Origin: Vanessa cardui
Taxonomy: Eukaryota; Arthropoda; Insecta; Lepidoptera; Nymphalidae
Length of the DNA stretch: 64,000 nt
Assembly (NCBI RefSeq): GCF_905220365.1
Contig: NC_061132.1
Span: forward strand, 3,596,001 to 3,660,000
Direction: 5' to 3'
Part shown: piece after piece, positions 1-10,859 of the stretch
Layout: the number at the start of each line of letters is the position of its first letter
How positions within the stretch are numbered: position 1 is the first letter of the stretch
Program-made: the position numbers and the translations under genes
Notes under the pieces: model-generated
The model's database searches: none
Seen by the model: only the letters and a program-made list of their open reading frames with translations
Told to the model about the DNA's origin: nothing

Positions 1-39
1 TTATTAATAGATAATTTCGATATTTGTAAATTTATTAAA

Positions 40-551
40 ATATTACGCTTACTAATTATTTAGTACCTATCTATCTATAGCATTCATCAATCGATTAGAT
101 TCCGTTACTTTTTATACGAAACTACTATTAATTTAAGTAAGTGTATGATTAAATGTCACTTGTATATAAAGTCAAAACATCAACTGAAAGATCGAACCAA
201 ATTAAGTTATTATGTTATTGAAGGGCAACACTGAAGTTTGACACTACTAGCATTCTTTCCACCATTCCACGTGGTTATTTGTGATTCGTACTATTTTTAA
301 ATTTTATAGATCAAATCAGTTAAGGAATTAATTTTTAATAAAACAACAAATAAAATCAATGTAAAATAATATAACCGATGCCATGATGTCGGAACTGTAA
401 GTTGGTTGTATAATATTGATTGTTGAAATGAACAATAAATTGTATTGAAGATATTCATTGTCATAAATATCTTCGAAAAATCGAAAAGGGCCGGTTTTGA
501 CATTATTAACATTGTCGTATCGGAACTACTGGTCCGAGAGGTTTTCCCACA
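40..551 (+). promoter_or_regulatory. Conserved 5' flank of Gr-A
   Basis: This stretch is repeated, with small differences, upstream of Gr-C (14050-14498) and Gr-D (25890-26651). Two blocks stand out: one near 241-275 containing CTAGCATTCTTTCCACCATT, and one at 508-550 just before the ATG containing TCGGAACTACTGGTCCGA. The second block is also recognisable before Gr-B. Such retention suggests promoter and 5' untranslated sequence duplicated with the gene, but recent duplication alone could also explain it. Confidence 0.5.
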
Positions 552-1727
552 ATGGATATTCAAGTCTCTGGCACGTTGCCGGAGAAACATTACACTATGA
601 TAAATATAATCATGTACACGCGTCTGCTTTTTGGATTATATTCGAAAGTCCACAAGTGTTTAGCCTTTACTGTTATCGTTAAGATCTATTGTTTTACTTT
701 TGCGATCATTGTAACGTATTTCTGTGTGCAAATTTTTTTAATATTTGAGGAAAAACATGTAAATATGCTGCTGAATGTAAAACTTTTACCTTTTATTGTT
801 ACGATTTTAGTATCAGTTGTAACCGACGGTCTTCGAATATTTGGACGGAATAGACAAAATACATAACCCAGCGTTTGTCGAAGAAGAAAGTTTTAAAGTT
901 CTCTTTTCTTTTGTCATATTCATATTTGTTATTTTATTTCGTGTTCTACGGATAGTATTAGTATCACTCACTTTTCCAACACCTTTTGTCAGCAAATTAT
1001 ATGTGTTCTATGTACTGATGTTATCGTCAGTAAATTTAGGTAATATCACCGAGATCTTAATGTTCGAAATATTGTGGATTCGTCTGAGATTATTAAGGAG
1101 AACAATGGGTAGTTTTTCTCGTGTATCACGCAGCGGAAATGAAGAACACGACGTGATGCTTGCCACGACTATAACTGACCATTTGATCGCTTATAAAAAC
1201 ATATTAGATAACAACAATAAAATTGGCCACGCGACGAAGCTCTTGGTAAGGATATTGCGATAGCTCTTACAAGCATGTGTATGGTATTCTGCACTTAGTT
1301 TCTTTATGTAATAGGTATATTTATATTAATTAAGTGTTTATAGTTATTTTCGTGTTTCAGATGGTGTTCAACTTGCCGTTTTATTTTTCAGTTTTGCTAC
1401 TTTTTACCGATTTTATAAGTCGTAATATATTAGAATTGCATGTAAGAATGACAGTAGTTATAGTATATATATACATTACATGGCTAAATACAGGATATTT
1501 TGGCTTGATGGACGTAGTTCATAGCCAGAATAATACATTAAACAGTTTAATGAATATTTCATTAAAAACAACATTAAGTATTTTTTTGCAGGGCAACATA
1601 AATATTATGTCGGAATTTTTTGTTAATATATTTCTGTCTTTACTTCCGGCATTGTTTGGAGAGTTGGCCAGCGCAGAAGCAGAAAGGATAAAACATAATT
1701 TGGCGAGACAACTCAGAATATGCATCA
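552..1727 (+). pseudogene. Gr-A: gustatory receptor, lineage 1, broken
   Basis: Lineage 1 gustatory receptor, a seven-transmembrane chemosensory membrane protein. Exon 1 is 552-1245, exon 2 1361-1441 and exon 3 1592-1727, with GT-AG borders in the same phases as intact Gr-C and Gr-D. The start ATG matches the shared MDIQ N-terminus. Exon 1 carries an 8-bp deletion near 830-840 relative to Gr-C, just after the residues VTDG, which shifts the frame and removes the EYFFDYL segment. Exons 2 and 3 are open and closely match Gr-C. No last exon with the C-terminal motif was found before Gr-B, so the gene also lacks its 3' end. It is very probably a pseudogene. Confidence 0.85.
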
Positions 1728-1960
1728 GTAAGATTATGAGATATTAATTTTTTATTTATTAAGCAACTAGCTGTTGCCCGCGGCTGTTGCTCGCGTAAAA
1801 TATGGTTATAAATAACTTAATAGACTAATTTAAAATATCACATTAATTTAAGAACTATTTGTAAGGAACGCTGGTGGTTCATTCATTTCCATTTTAAAGA
1901 TTTTACCTTATGCTTTGTTATTTGACTTTAACCGCAAACTGTACTATTTTAAACTTATAA
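1728..1960 (+). other. Remnant of Gr intron 3
   Basis: The sequence after exon 3 of Gr-A aligns with intron 3 of Gr-C near 20000-20150 (shared ATGAGATATTA and a stretch around TAGCTGTTG), so it is inherited intron. No coding signal is seen. Family R repeats follow directly and may have removed the missing exon 4. Confidence 0.5.
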
Positions 1961-3346
1961 ATAAAATTTTAACAAAAAGAAAAACCGACTTCAAACAAAA
2001 CACTATTTTAAAACAAATAAAAATGCACTAAAAAGTAATAAAAATAATTGCATATTTAACATATTTTTGAGAGTCCTCCTAGGTAAAATGAAATGAAAAA
2101 TATTAGACTACTTAAAAGTCGATTTACGATTATATAACGTAGTTATAGTTATTGTTATATTTGGAGCCGGTGTCAGCCACGGGTACACGCTTCAACAATC
2201 AAAAGAAAGAAGCGATACGAGCCTCTTGATTGACCCAGTATAATATCGTATATAAATAAAATTTTAACAAAAAGAAAAACCGACTTCAAACAAAACAGTA
2301 TTTTAAAACAAATTAAAATGTACTAAAAAGTAATAAAAATAATTGCATATTTAACATATTTTTGAGAGTCCTCCTAGGTAAAATGAAATGAAAAATATTA
2401 GACTACTTAAAAGACGATTTACGATTATATAACGTAGCTATAGTTATTGTTATATTTGGAGCCGGTGTCAGCCAACCCTATACTATACCTATATACTCTC
2501 AAAAATATGTTAAATATGCAATTATTTTTATTACTTTTTAGTACATTTTAATTTGTTTTAAAATACTGTTTTGTTTGAAGTCGGTTTTTCTTTTTGTTAA
2601 AATTTTATTTATTTTTTGATTTTAAGTGAAGCTGATGTAGACTAACATTTTTTTTTAATATGGATAGATTAAGCGTGCCGTTTATATAAATCAGAAACTA
2701 TTTCGGGGACAATTTCAAAAGAAACTTTCGAATAAAGCAAAAATAGATTTTCGAAAATGCGGCTTTAATACGTCATGCGGCATAAACTACAAGGTACCAC
2801 CCTCGAATGAGCTGTAATCGACCTCAGTAAAAAAACTTTGCAAAAGAGCTATTTTTATGCTATGTTGTACATCATATGACATCACATCATATACACAAAA
2901 TTTGATTAAAGACAGTAATAAATTCTGCCCCAAATCGCACCCTAACTGTAAGCCGTTTAGGAGTTCCGTCAATACATAGTATAAAACAAAGTCGCTTTCT
3001 CTGTCCCTATATCTTTAAGACTACGCAACGGATTTTGATGCGGTTTATTTTAATAGATAGTGTGATTCAAGGGGAAGGTTTGTGTATATAATAAATGAAC
3101 AATATAGTAAAGAAACACTGACAATTTTAGAAGTTTGCAATGTGATGTCGTAAATAAACAAATTCTTTAGTATATTTAGTATCAGTTTTGCACCCGTGAG
3201 AAGTCGGGGCGGGTCGCTAGTTAATTATAATATTCGATTATGACAATTACATGAACATAACCACGTTCCGGAAGGTGATTCAAATATCCAAGTAACCCAT
3301 AAATAAATGATTCGACCGAGTATTGCTAACGTGCTCCTCTGAATTG
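1961..3346 (+). repeat. Family R repeat: rearranged fold-back arms plus body
   Basis: The left part has two direct copies of an arm (about 1961-2185 and 2249-2475), followed by an inverted partial copy (about 2490-2612). Each arm contains ACCGACTTCAAAC or its complement. The body (2613-3346) matches the body of the copies at 53809-54937 and 62714-63815 but stops early, lacking the poly-A-rich tail and the GAAGTCGGTT end. It includes the stretch CACCCGTGAGAAGTCGGGG. There is no coding capacity. Confidence 0.8.
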
Positions 3347-3939
3347 TCCACTCAACTCTTATCCACATCAGTGATGGCATTTAAAACTATCTATATCGAA
3401 ATTTCATTAGTATGTTTAACGCTCATTATAAGTTTTGTGGTTTGCAACATACGAGTATCAAAAGCGGATGTTTTGTGGCTGGTTGTGGAATTGTTAACAT
3501 GTCAAGTGAGCCTGTCCACAATCCCCATATGACGTCACTAATGTATTAAAATTTAGACAATATATATTTTAGATAAACAAAGACGTTAATTGCAACGGTG
3601 ACATAAATCGCAACGAAAGGTTGTTCGTTAAGGTTCCTTCGGTGTCTTTAATTTTATACGCTTTGTTAAATCTTCTTACAAAATATTTCAATTTTAATTC
3701 AAAAAAATGTAAGTCTGTATTATTTACTGAATTTACTCAAATCATTCAATTTAAATATTTACTTTTAATCTCGTGACACCTTCTTTCAGTGTTATTGGAA
3801 CTGTTAAACTTTATTTTAAGTATCTATGGTTATGAATTATTGCTGATGGAAATGGAGGTTATGTTGATTAACTTCGATGTCCACTGCGTTCTGTAGACCA
3901 TGACTACGAAGCTTAGGCACTTGAACGACGATATACACA

Positions 3940-4260
3940 GTAAAAGTAAATAAAGTAACAGCCTGTAAATTTCCCACTGCGGGGTAATGTCTTCTCTCCC
4001 ATCAAGGAGAGGATTTGGAACATATTCCACCACGCTGTTCCAATGCGGGTTGGTGAAATGCACATGTGGCAGAATTTCGATGAAATTAGACACATGCAGG
4101 TTTCCTCAAGATGTTTTCCTTCACCGCCGAGCACGAAATGAATTATAAACACAAATTGAGCATATGAATATTCTGTGGTGCTTGCTTACGTTTGATCCCG
4201 TAATCATCGGTTAAGATGCAGGCGTTCTAATCACTGGGTCATCTCAGCTCAATGTCATTA
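3940..4260 (-). mobile_element. tRNA-derived SINE
   Basis: Read on the - strand, the head (4260 to about 4165) resembles a tRNA gene: an A-box-like region around ATGACCCAGTGATTAGA and a degraded B box near GGGATCAAACG. The body runs to about 3950 and includes the complement of the phrase that reads TTCACCGCCGAGCACGA on the + strand. From memory this is a widespread lepidopteran SINE resembling Metulj of Heliconius butterflies. It lies between exons 4 and 5 of the Gr relic. It is not a functional tRNA gene. Confidence 0.75.
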
Positions 4261-5007
4261 ATAATATGTACACTTTTAATTTAAGAAGTAAGTTTTGTTT
4301 CAGATTCTGTTTCAGATTCTACATGTCAACGTGGCAGCGATCTAACGAAGGCGTATGTGTCTATTTGCGGTTTAGTCAAGCAACTGAATGCATCACACGG
4401 TGTTGTTATGTTTCTGATCTTTTCAGCGAATACTCTGCTGTTTATGTTCACCTTTGTCAATTTAGTTGACAGTTTTTTTTGAATACAGTATGTTATTTTA
4501 TTCATACATCAATATATTAAAAAATATTTGCTTAGCAACAGATTTCACTTTTTATATTGGCAATATTTTGAAAGAGTAGCATTACTTTTTTCGTTTCGTA
4601 GCGGGAGATATCCATCAACAATTGAATATCTGTCTCCAGTTGTTTTGGTGCACTAAATATGTGTATATGTGGTTGCTATTTTGCTATTTATCGAACCATG
4701 GCACCAAATTCAGTCGGAGGTAATTTTAAATGAACTATTTCCTCTAAGAGAGACTTGCATTTGCTTGACCTTGCGTTTGTTCAATAATTACGGAATCGTA
4801 TTTTCAGGTGACTGAAATACAAATAGTTCTGATAAAGCTTATATATAATATGACGCCTGTTGGGAAGTTCATCCCTCTGCAACTGGACCTGATGTTCAAA
4901 CAACTCCTTGTGAATCAGCCACATCTATCGCCTTTACGAATGTTCTCAGTTCAGCGATCACTCTTTATTAAGGTATTTTGAATATATCTTTTATGGACTC
5001 AACTACT

Positions 5008-5250
5008 GTAATATCATCATCCTCCTGCCCTTATCCCAATTTTATTTGGGGTCGGCGCAGCATGTCTTCTCCTTCCATACTTCTCTTTCAGACATCATCT
5101 CACAAGTAACATTCTTTCTAACCATGTCGTGTATCACACAATCCATCCATCGTTTCTTGGGTGTCCTCTACCTCTATATGAATCCACATCCCTACTCAAG
5201 GCCTTCCTCACAATATGTTCTTTATTCCTCCGCATTAAATATTTTGTAAT
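5008..5250. repeat. Dispersed repeat in intron 7 of Gr relic
   Basis: A moderately GC-rich block starting near ATCATCATCCTCCTGCCC and including TTTGGGGTCGGCGCAGCATG. I recognise this wording as common dispersed DNA in Lepidoptera, probably the end of a retroelement. It lies between exons 7 and 8 of the Gr relic. Confidence 0.5.
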
Positions 5251-5377
5251 ATTATTTCTCTAAACACGCGTTAACATTGATTTTGATATATTTTAGACCA
5301 TTAGTTTCGTAACGACGTACAGCTTAGTATTAATGCAGTTTACAAGAAATCAAAGGCAGAAATATGCACATGTTTAG

Positions 5378-6240
5378 TGATTTGAATTTTCATCATCGAA
5401 TACTTTACATCGAGGTCCATATGCCTGAAGTGAACAATATGAAAAGTATGCAAACTACGGAAAATCTATCTTATCATAACGACTTTATCAGCTTAATTTT
5501 TTGTTATTGTTGTTAATCATTTGATGAAATTAATGTTTGTATTTTAAAATATTAATGAAATAAATATAAGAAAAAATGTTTTTCACAGATATAATCAAAA
5601 ATTAAATGCTTTTTTTATATCCCAAGTTGTTTTATTACTCTTTCTAAATTCGTACAAATCTATGACGTCATTTAAACTAATCATGCAATCAACTGTATAA
5701 TCACTTGTATAATATAACAGTAAGGGTTTTGTTTGTAAATGTGTTACAATACCTCTACTCGTTCGCATTTTCGTTGAAATTGATTTTCCTTAGTTCGAAT
5801 AAGACACCGTTCAGTATTTACAACAAACTAGCTGTGCCCACGACCTTGTACGCCTTTGAATATAACAAAAAAGATATTATTGAAGTTTTTCCCTATTATA
5901 TCGGTTATCTGCCAGTTAAAGTCCCGTCAAAATCGGACCAGCCGTTTCAGAGATTAGCCGGAAAAAACAGACAAAAATTGTAAAAAATGTTATTTTGGTA
6001 TATGTGCTTTGTATAAATACATATGCATTAAGTAAAAAGTGTTATTTGTGCTATTTTAATATTACAAACAGGCAATCCAATTTATTATATGTATAGATAA
6101 TAATGTCACAATCAGAGACGCTATCTTAGAAAACCATGCAACATAGTTCAACATAATTCTGCAACATATCGTGCTATTAGTGCGAACCGTTGTGAAGTTC
6201 CCTTCTTTATTACATATGTATTTAACTGTGACAATTACTT
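5378..6240. other. Intergenic, with a short dispersed repeat
   Basis: No gene was recognised. About 5825-6040 looks like a dispersed repeat (ACTAGCTGTGCCCACGACC ... CGTTTCAGAGATTAGCCGG); related TAGCT-plus-cytosine-rich starts occur near 1770, 20030, 28190 and 57463. The 92-codon frame across it is therefore not considered a gene. Confidence 0.4.
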
Positions 6241-6490
6241 GACCAGCGCCACGTTACAGTAGGTGACTCATAAATCCGGATTGACAACCGAATTGAAATA
6301 TTCCGTTGCTTTGTTTTGAATCCCATAGTCAGAACCTGAACAACCTCTCCGCAAACTACCCTTGAAGAATATCCATTCCAATAAAAAAAGAGTCATCAAA
6401 ATTGGTTGGCGTGATATTGAGTTATTCGTTCGTTTGTCGCGCACATACTTAATACAAATTTAAGTCGGGATGTCCAAAATAATTAATATA
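6241..6490 (+). repeat. Diverged family R fragment
   Basis: It shares order and wording with the 3' body of family R: CACGTTACAGTAGGTGACTC, then AACTACCCTTGAAGAATAT, then TTTGTCGCGCACATAC. It is clearly older than the copies near 10200 and 63400. Confidence 0.6.
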
Positions 6491-6525
6491 CGCGATTCAA
6501 ATCCGTTATAAATAGTTTTATTCCA

Positions 6526-6738
6526 ATGTTTAATAATCGCGAAAATTTAAGACAACATTATGTGAACCAGTACGGACTGGAAACATCAAATAAAATTCGC
6601 CAGTTGGAGTACCTAAAAGTTAAACATGCCCAATTCGTAACGTCCATGAACTTCCTGAAAAGATGCCGTGACAATAATCTTATTCAGGTTTGTGTAAAAA
6701 AAACAGTCGAAATGTGTCCCTCCTTCTTTTTGAAATGA
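6526..6738 (+). pseudogene. Retroelement-like protein fragment
   Basis: A 70-codon frame whose middle contains KIRQLEYLKVKHAQF followed by NFLKRCRDNN. This resembles a short conserved segment (K-L-L-K, then FLKRCRD) that I recall near the N-terminus of Penelope-like reverse transcriptases. The rest of such an element is not visible, and after NLIQ the frame appears to run into unrelated sequence. Treat it as a possible retroelement crumb. Confidence 0.3.
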
Positions 6739-6739
6739 A

Positions 6740-7430
6740 AGAAAAGTGCGAGATGGTCGAATGACTACGCGACACAACATGAATTCCCATTTGATATCTT
6801 CGGTCGAAGCTAGAAAATAATGATAGAACTTCACATAGAGGTAAGTTAGTAAAATTATTCATTAAGTATTCAGTAAGGATAAATAGTTTATTGCTATTTC
6901 AAATTTGTTATAAAAACGTTCTGTAATTTTTCGTTAAAGAGTAAAAAAAGTTCAATCACTCTTCCTCACAAACTTTCGGCATCGTATTTTGGAAGGAATT
7001 AGCTGGTGTTCCTAAAAAGTTATCGTATTCTTCAGAAAAAAAAAACAAATATCAATAACATATTTTTTTTTATTTTTGTTTTTTAAAGTCATCTCTTTGA
7101 AGTTACACTAAAAAGAGTAAATATTTTATTTTACTCTTTTTAGTGCTATTTTCACAAAATAGAAATTAAAAGCCCTTATGTAATAAATGGTTTTTGTAGA
7201 TTTTTTCAAATAGCGCTGAACCTATTTCAATAAAACTTATATCTGGAGCATGATATACCAAACAGTCACATAACAAATATAATAATCCATATATTAATGT
7301 TCAAAGAACTATTTCCTAACTCCTAGTAATTGAGGACGTACACCTTCCATTGTCAGCTCAGCAGTATAATATTATGATTGCCAGAAGCAAATGCCAATAT
7401 AACATCAGAGAATATGTAAAACACGGTACA
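6740..7430. other. No gene seen
   Basis: AT-rich DNA without convincing coding signal. A short near-inverted repeat occurs at about 7108-7144 (CTAAAAAGAGTAAATA ... TTTACTCTTTTTAG), a likely hairpin or small repeat end. Confidence 0.35.
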
Positions 7431-7431
7431 A

Positions 7432-7650
7432 GTGCCTATAAAATATGAGGGTTCCCCTCGATTTCTCCAGAATCACATCATCAGAACCTGTTTTCTGATT
7501 TATATTGGACCAACCAGAAGGTCCTACCTTTTAAACAAAAAAAGAATTTTTAAAATCGTTCCACGCGTCTTCGAGAAATCGGGGAACATACACAAAAAAA
7601 AGATTCCGACGAATTGAAAACCTCCTCTTTTTTTGAAGTCGGTTAAAAAA
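7432..7650 (+). repeat. Family R-related tail
   Basis: It ends in ACCTCCTCTTTTTTTGAAGTCGGTTAAAAAA, preceded by GACGAATTGAAA and an A-rich run, in the same order as the 3' ends near 10561, 54937 and 63815. It lies just upstream of Gr-B. Confidence 0.6.
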
Positions 7651-7679
7651 TCTCATTGTAAATAATATTTTAGGGCTAA

Positions 7680-7824
7680 GCTGTTACGATTGTTTTGAAT
7701 AATGTAGATAGTTGAAATTAACAATAAATTGTAATAAAAATGTTAAAGTCAATCAAAAGCACCTGTTTTTGTCATTATTAAAATTGTCGCGTCGGAACTA
7801 CTAGTCTGAATAGTTTTTTCCATA
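7680..7824 (+). promoter_or_regulatory. 5' flank of Gr-B
   Basis: A shortened version of the lineage 1 upstream region. It keeps GTTGAAATTAACAATAAATTGT and the pre-ATG block GTCGGAACTACTAGTCTGA seen before Gr-A, Gr-C and Gr-D. Confidence 0.4.
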
Positions 7825-9439
7825 ATGGATATTCAAGTCTCTCATAAGTTGCCCAAGAAACATAATGCTATGATGTATATAATCATGTACACTCGTCTGC
7901 TTTTTGGATTGTATTCGAAAGTCCACAACTGTCTAGCTTTTACTGTTGTTGCCAAGATCTATTGCGTCACTTTTGCAATAATTGCAACATTTTTCTGTAA
8001 GGATCGATATTATTATTTAAAGCAGCACGACACACACTTTCCATTTATCATAAAAATTTTAACTTTTAATTTCTCGATCTTTGTATCAGTTCTGACCGAC
8101 GGCGAGTATTTCTTCGAATACTTAAGAGGGACTGACAAAGTTGATCATTTGGGATTTGTTATAGAAGAACACTTTGACGTACAATATTCTTGTGTTTTAT
8201 TCATTTTCATTCTTTTATATCGCATTTCACGTGTAGCCGCATTATTGATTGTGAGATACGATTTATATTATAAAATGATTGAGGTCCTAATATTACTGTC
8301 AGTACATCTAAGTCACATGACCCGGATCCTAATGTTTGAAATATTGTGGATTCGTCTAAAATCTCTGAGAAAAAGAATGGAAAGTTTTCCCAGCGTATTA
8401 TGTAGTGAACAAACTTCTGTGGTCATCACGATCTTGAAGGAACATTTGAAAATTTATAAAAATATATTAGATAATAACAGAAATATCGGCCACGCAGCGA
8501 AATTATTGGTAAGTATATGACGGCAGTTAGTCGAATATTAACAGTTATGAAGTCAATTAATATATAACTTGATAATAATTTGTAAGTCATATTCACAAGT
8601 TACTTGTATCCGTTTTAATACTTAAACATAAGATATACTTGCACATTGAAATCTACGAGTTCTACATGAACTAATATATAAATCTTGTGCTAAATATTTG
8701 CGTTTCGTATGTTTTAATATTTGCCAATATATTTGAGTAAAATTTATACTTTTCAGATGTTGTTACACTTGCTGATTTGTTTCATAGTTTTGCTAATTTT
8801 CGCAGACTTTATTAGTAAGGGTATGACAAAATTTCAAGTAAGTATTTGCCGCCTCCTGTTATAGTACATTTATACTCGACGTGCCAAAATCCTCAATTGC
8901 TGCTAAAATTATTTAATTTAATTTTAATTTTTTGGTTTAGGTTTTTGTCTATTTAAAACATGTTTTATTTACGGCAAACCATTAATATGATAGCTGAATT
9001 AGTATTCGATGTCTTTCTGTTTTGTTTTCCCGCTATATTTGGAGAGTTAGCCAGCGCTGAAGCGGAAAAGATAAAAACTATATTGGCCAATCAATAAGGT
9101 GCAAAAAATATTTTAACCTTCAAGTTTATAAATACAAAAAGCATCGAGGTCTTGAAAAACGATTCACAACGAGATAACTTTTACCTGAATCCAACGTCAA
9201 TGTGGAAAAGATAAAGGTTATAAATTCTTTGAAGACCATGATATTATAAATATATCTATTTTTCAGACTATGAACTGCGGAATACGATTTTGGATGGAAT
9301 AAAATTCCTGGAACTTCGTCCAGTGAAGTTCACCGTCTGGCGCCTGTTCGCCGTCAACTCGTCGCTGCCGCTGACTATCCTCAGCGTCTTTATTACATAT
9401 AATACCCGGCACGAATCTTGACTCTGCGCAGTAACAATA

Positions 9440-10562
9440 AATATTTATTTTTTGATTTTAAGTGAAGCTGATGTTGACTATCTATTTTTTTTTAATATAG
9501 ATAGATTAAGCGTTCCGTTTATATGAGTCAGAAACTACTTCGAGGACAATTTCAAAGGAAACTTGCGAATAAAGCAAAAATAGACTTTCGAAAATGCGGA
9601 TTTAATACGTCACGCGGCGTAAACTACAAGGATCCCTCGAAAGAGCTGTAATCGAACTCAGCAAAAAAACTATGAAAAAGACCAACTATATTTCGTACAT
9701 CATATGACATCACATCACATACACAAAATTTGATTAAAGATAGCAAGAAATTCTGCCCCATATCGCACCCTAACTGCGAGCCGTATAGGAGTTCCATTAC
9801 TACATAGTATAAAACAAAGTCGCTTTCTCTGTCCCTATATCTTTAAATCTACGCAACGGATTTTGATGCGGTTTTTTTTAAAAGATAGTGTGATTCAAGG
9901 GGAAGGTTTGTGTATATAAAACATGAACAATATAGTAAAGAAACACTGATAATTTTAGAAGTTTGCGATGTGATGTCGTATATAAACAAATTCTATAGTA
10001 TATTTAGTATCAGTATTGCACCCGTGCGAAGCCGGGGTGGGTAGCAAGTTGATTATAATATTCGACTATGATAATTACATAAACATAACCACATTACGGA
10101 AGGTGACTCAAATATCCAAATAACCTATAAATAAAAGATTCGACTGAGTATCGCTGACGTGCTCCTCAGAATTGTTCCATTCCCTTCCGTTCCGTTACTT
10201 TATCATGGATCCTGTGCTCAGAACCTTACTAAACTTTCACCAAATTACCCTTAAAGTATATATTTTATAATAAAAAAAGAATCATCAACATTGGTTAACG
10301 TGATTTTCAGTTATTCACCTATTTGTCGCGCATATACATAATGCAAATTTAAGACTTATGTCGTTTTCATACGGATACCATCATCGGAAAAAAATAAAAA
10401 AAAAATGGGACCCAACGGGAAGCACTACCTTTCAAACAAAAAAAAAATTATCAAAATCGGTCCACCCAGTGAAAAGTTATGAGGTAACAAACATAAAAAA
10501 AAAAAAAAAAAAAAAATACAGACGAATTGATAACCTCCTCCTTTTGGAAGTCGGTTGAAAAA
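9440..10562 (+). repeat. Family R body nested in the transposon
   Basis: It matches 53809-54937 and 62714-63815 along its length, from TTTGATTTTAAGTGAAGCTG through CACCCGTGCGAAGCCGGGG to GGAAGTCGGTTGAAAA. It lacks the fold-back module found on the left of the longest copy. It separates the left terminal repeat of the Sailor-like element from the transposase gene, so it arrived after the transposon. Confidence 0.85.
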
Positions 10563-10859
10563 TAGGTGTCGTTTGAGGTGCGGTCTGAGGGGAGGAGCGC
10601 GTTACCATAGCAAACAAGGCCGCCATTACTAGGAACCATAGCAACGGGTGGATACGTGGTCCCGCGCAGTGCCCCCGCGTCTCCCGTCACCCGCGCATGT
10701 TCCTGTGTTGTCTTAGTGTACGCTCATTAACATAAGTGATATTATTATATAACGGTTTTATTGTGTTAAATTGTTTATTTATTAACTTTTTTTTGTATTG
10801 TTGATTTTGTGAGTTGTTTCTATTGTTATTATAGTAAGATTTTAACGAAGTATACTAAA

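Larger units (their letters stand above)
3370..5377 (+). pseudogene. Lineage 2 gustatory receptor relic, + strand
   Basis: This is a decayed relative of the - strand genes M1-M3, lying in the opposite orientation. Exon 8 (5297-5377) is open and ends with the Gr signature TYSLVLMQF and a stop. Exon 7 (4808-4972) is open and has exactly the 55 codons of exon 7 in M1-M3. Exon 6 (about 4602-4728) needs a one-base frame correction before FIEPWHQI. Exon 5 (about 4304-4480) contains DLTKAYVSIC, as in M1. Exon 4 (about 3789-3939) aligns with LLHMENAF of M2 but has an in-frame TAG at 3894-3896. A possible exon 3 is 3370-3505, followed by a GTGAGC donor. Exons 1 and 2 were not found. A SINE and another repeat sit in its introns. 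Confidence 0.8.

Noticed and set aside
297..590. A 97-codon - strand frame upstream of Gr-A, with a similar one at 14256-14537 before Gr-C.
   Set aside because: Both are antisense to the conserved Gr 5' flank; their similarity follows from duplication, and they have no recognisable domain.
4165..4260. tRNA-like A and B boxes.
   Set aside because: They belong to the head of a SINE; the B box is degraded and the body of the repeat follows directly.
6970..7030. A stretch near CGTATTTTGGAAGGAATTAG resembling the start of a lineage 1 last exon.
   Set aside because: The likeness is short, no acceptor or open frame follows, and the C-terminal motif is absent.
10358..10690. Two frames on opposite strands crossing an A-run.
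   Set aside because: Lysine or phenylalanine runs from the A-rich tail of family R; the same artefact appears at 30667, 54845 and 63672.
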